From positions 1 through 11,010 of the forward strand of contig JANBQC010000784.1 of NCBI GenBank assembly GCA_027576995.1: 11,010 bases of DNA. Direction: 5' to 3'. The notes under the pieces were generated by a model that was given only the letters and a program-made list of their open reading frames with translations, had not been told where the DNA came from and made no database searches. Shown piece after piece: positions 8,864-11,010 of the stretch; positions within the stretch are counted from its first letter, which is position 1; each line of letters opens with the position of its first letter. Both the position numbers and the translations under genes were made by a program. Source of the DNA: Dimargaris cristalligena. Lineage: Eukaryota; Kickxellomycota; Dimargaritomycetes; Dimargaritales; Dimargaritaceae.

Positions 8864-8876
8864 CCCCCCCCCCCCC
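8864..8876 (+). repeat. C13 homopolymer
   Basis: Thirteen consecutive C, the longest mononucleotide run in the window. The exact length may be affected by sequencing error. Confidence 0.9.
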
Positions 8877-9020
8877 GACATGAATATCCCGAATATAAAG
8901 GGAAGATCCTCGGGTGCGAGCCTTTGTATTTGAAGCCGGCGAATCCATTCGACCGGCACTATTTTCCTTTATGATAACGATTTAGATTACACTCCGACAA
9001 TAAGAAATAACAGCTTGCTC

Positions 9021-10400
9021 AATATTTAGCCGTTTTCCGCCCATCTACCTTTTTTCCGCCTTTTCCACTCCCTCCGACTCAGCTCACACCGACCCTTCAG
9101 CCCGTCGATCCAGTCTCCCCCTCCCTATACATTCTAGACCACACCCCTACTTTACACGTGGGCCATGCTTGGCAGCCTTCAAGTGAATCGGATTTACATT
9201 CGCTCGGATTATCGGGTCTATTTTAACACCAACTAACAAACACGATGGGCTCATTTGTGTGTAGTAAATGCAGGGTGCTATAGCGGGCCCCGAAGGTATT
9301 CTCTGTCGGTTAGAATGGACAGCTTCTCCTCCCGCCTTTTGACCACAAAAAATGGAACAGACATATGGAGGGAGGAGTAAAGCCATGACCGAACCCGTTG
9401 GAGACCAGCTCGGATCTGTTCTGCCACCCCCCCCAGTTGAAAGTTAAGCCCAGCCTACTATTCATTTTTTAAAAAATGGTTATATTTTACCATTGTTACA
9501 TACGATTCATCCGACTAGTAAGCTAGCGTCCAGTATCAAAGTTGACTTGATTCCATCGGGCCAACCACTAAATCATTCGAGTCTCCTTAGTGATGGTCTT
9601 TTGCAACCGAAAGGCCTGTTGATCGCCATTAGCTCAATCAAAAGTGGATTTAGAGGGATTTCCACTCTATAGTATTCTAATTATCTCTGTAACCGCTCTT
9701 GGCGAGGAGGTTGCCGTTGGACTGACTCCTCCAATCCCTTATTTCGCGAGGATATTGGGATTGGCTTTGGAAGTATCATCTACACACCCAACAACGGGCT
9801 ATTGGACCTAGGGTACAGTGGGTTGGCCCATATTCTTTTATTTAATTATACAAGAGTAGGCCAGTAGGCTGTCCACTTCCTCTGCAATGCAGCGATGTTA
9901 ATATTTTAGCCGAGTCGGTAGATGACCAAATAACATAGCCAACTAACTTGATGTGCCTGTAATTAGTTCCGCAGGGGATATTCGTCCCGGCAAACCTTAC
10001 ATTAATCTTTCTGTTCAATCCTTGTATTCTTCTCCCGCTTTTATAACACCCGCTGGTTCGCCTCGTCTCCCCCCTAACGCGCTAGAACGCCATGTAAAAG
10101 AGAATTGGATTTGCACAAAACCTTAGTACGGGCTGTGCAGTTTAACGGCAATGTCGATTATTATAGGTCAACCCAAATAATGAAACTGGTTGAGATCATT
10201 ATAACCGTGGCTGTGATTAATAAAGAGTCGATGATACTGAATTAATGGCAAAGGCTGTCCGATCATCACTGATGTAAATCAATGATAGCCTGCCGCTATT
10301 CTGGCCAATATAGCCGTGCAAATGGCTCGATTTCTTGTCAAAATGAAGAAGGGCCATATTGCATACTATAGAACCCCATTCAAAATGCTGGACTGGTTTG
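9021..10400. other. Gene-poor spacer with a pyrimidine-rich tract
   Basis: From about 9040 to 9160 the plus strand is strongly C/T-rich, resembling the leaders of CDC73 and the 183-residue gene, but only a 23-codon frame follows its first ATG (9164). A 31-codon frame at 9352-9447 is noted separately as a weak candidate. The rest shows no coding signal. A 16-nt A/T palindrome (9463-9478) is the clearest structure. Confidence 0.45.
9463..9478. repeat. 16-nt A/T palindrome followed by a small hairpin
   Basis: CATTTTTTAAAAAATG is perfectly self-complementary. Overlapping its right end, AATGGT (9475-9480) and ACCATT (9489-9494) form a second 6-bp inverted repeat with an 8-nt A/T loop. Confidence 0.8.
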
Positions 10401-10469
10401 AGAGGCGAGGCAGAGAGAGAGGTTAGGGGCTACCAATTACTGGCTCCCTCCCCCCGAGCTCATGAATAG

Positions 10470-10477
10470 TATAAATA
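10470..10477 (+). promoter_or_regulatory. TATA box of the right-edge gene
   Basis: TATAAATA is followed from about 10497 by a G-poor, C/T/A-rich stretch with no ATG until 10591. This is the usual look of a fungal core promoter and 5' leader. Confidence 0.5.
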
Positions 10478-10590
10478 TTGGTCAAAGCCACCTTCATTTT
10501 ATTAGTATCAACACCAACATCAATCCCATCCTCATTCTCATACCTATTTGCATTCTCATTGTCACCCCAAACACCATTGTTTGCACTATC

Positions 10591-11010
10591 ATGCTACTTG
10601 AACTGGCTGCCCATTGCCTTACCAGATCGACATATTATAAGCTTATTATCACCCCACTGCTCTTAACTGTTTCCCAATCATTAGCCATGTGCTTCTTCAT
10701 CCCCACCATGCTCATCCTTATCACATCCGCGACTATTACTCTAGTCTTCGCTCATCCACTAACCAGCAGTCCAAGCCACCGTTACTCCAATAGACCTGCT
10801 ATTCATTTAGTGCACCGGGCCCCTCCTGGGAAGGGTACTTCCAGTAAGCACCCACCCCAAATAAATATCAGAGTCAAAGAAAAAAACACGCCTGACAAAG
10901 CTAAGGTTTTCGAAAAGAATATTAAGCCCCTTATGGTGAACTTACCACATTTTTTACCTACTTTTATTTTTTATCTATTTTTCGCACTTATCGGAAGTAC
11001 GCCCCTGACG
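10591..11010 (+). CDS. Putative secreted or membrane protein, 5' part, cut by the window end
   Basis: The frame is open from 10402 to the last base (203 codons), which is unlikely by chance. I do not recognise the product. ATG 10591 is the first ATG after the TATA box. In-frame ATGs at 10687 and 10708 are alternatives; the last has the best context (CACCATG) and gives MLILITSATITLVFA, then HP, a typical signal peptide with cleavage after VFA. From 10591 that segment falls at residues 40-54, behind another hydrophobic stretch (18-27). Residues 55-118 are hydrophilic, basic and Pro/Ser-containing. A second hydrophobic segment (121-135) follows, but its T-rich DNA could be intronic: GTAAGC at 10844 is a plausible donor. 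Base composition is not as C/G-biased as in the housekeeping genes. The true start and exon structure are uncertain. Confidence 0.45.
   Translation, partial: MLLELAAHCLTRSTYYKLIITPLLLTVSQSLAMCFFIPTMLILITSATITLVFAHPLTSSPSHRYSNRPAIHLVHRAPPGKGTSSKHPPQINIRVKEKNTPDKAKVFEKNIKPLMVNLPHFLPTFIFYLFFALIGSTPLT

Larger units (their letters stand above)
6271..9020. other. Long gene-poor spacer
   Basis: No open frame here has codon bias or a recognisable product. The section from about 6340 to 6620 is pyrimidine-rich on the plus strand. Structure seen: a hairpin at 6882-6910, a 19-nt palindrome at 8152-8170, G10 at 8395-8404, C13 at 8864-8876, and repeated CTATTGG words. I could not identify a tRNA, spliceosomal RNA or transposon remnant. 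Confidence 0.5.

Noticed and set aside
8745..9386. Minus-strand frames of 67 and 79 codons
   Set aside because: They show no coding bias and no similarity that I recognise; the lengths are within chance for spacer DNA.

Overview
The window reads as nuclear DNA from a fungus, probably an early-diverging (non-Dikarya) lineage. This rests on two recognisable eukaryotic housekeeping genes, GT-AG introns of about 170 to 245 nt (longer than is usual in yeasts and most filamentous ascomycetes), pyrimidine-rich leaders in front of start codons, and long gene-poor spacers. The lineage is inference; eukaryotic origin is certain. There is no bacterial operon, CRISPR array, phage, plasmid or insertion sequence.

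Layout. Positions 1-693 are the upstream region of a plus-strand ribosomal protein gene, RPL10A (uL1). Its first coding exon is only 5 nt (694-698); the rest lies in one large exon (943-1588). A convergent spacer of about 1.1 kb separates it from CDC73 on the minus strand, a subunit of the Paf1 transcription-elongation complex. I reconstructed CDC73 as five exons between 4692 and 2693 (413 residues), with frame preserved across all four introns. CDC73 shares a 637-bp divergent promoter region with a plus-strand intronless gene at 5330-5881. That gene encodes a Ser/Pro-rich, probably disordered protein of 183 residues that I do not recognise.

From about 5.9 kb to 10.4 kb I find no convincing gene. 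This stretch holds G:C homopolymers, a recurring CTATTGG word, several short palindromes or hairpins, and an orphan pyrimidine-rich tract near 9.05 kb. At the right edge a TATA box (10470) precedes an open frame that runs to the last base. It carries a secretion-signal-like segment and is probably the 5' part of a secreted-protein gene cut by the window end.

Functional links. RPL10A acts in the large ribosomal subunit and CDC73 in RNA polymerase II elongation. Nothing in the sequence ties the unknown 183-residue protein to either beyond the promoter it shares with CDC73. I found no clear sign of a novel multi-gene system. The items most worth checking are the unknown Ser/Pro-rich gene, the edge-truncated secreted-protein candidate and the repeated CCAAT-type word.
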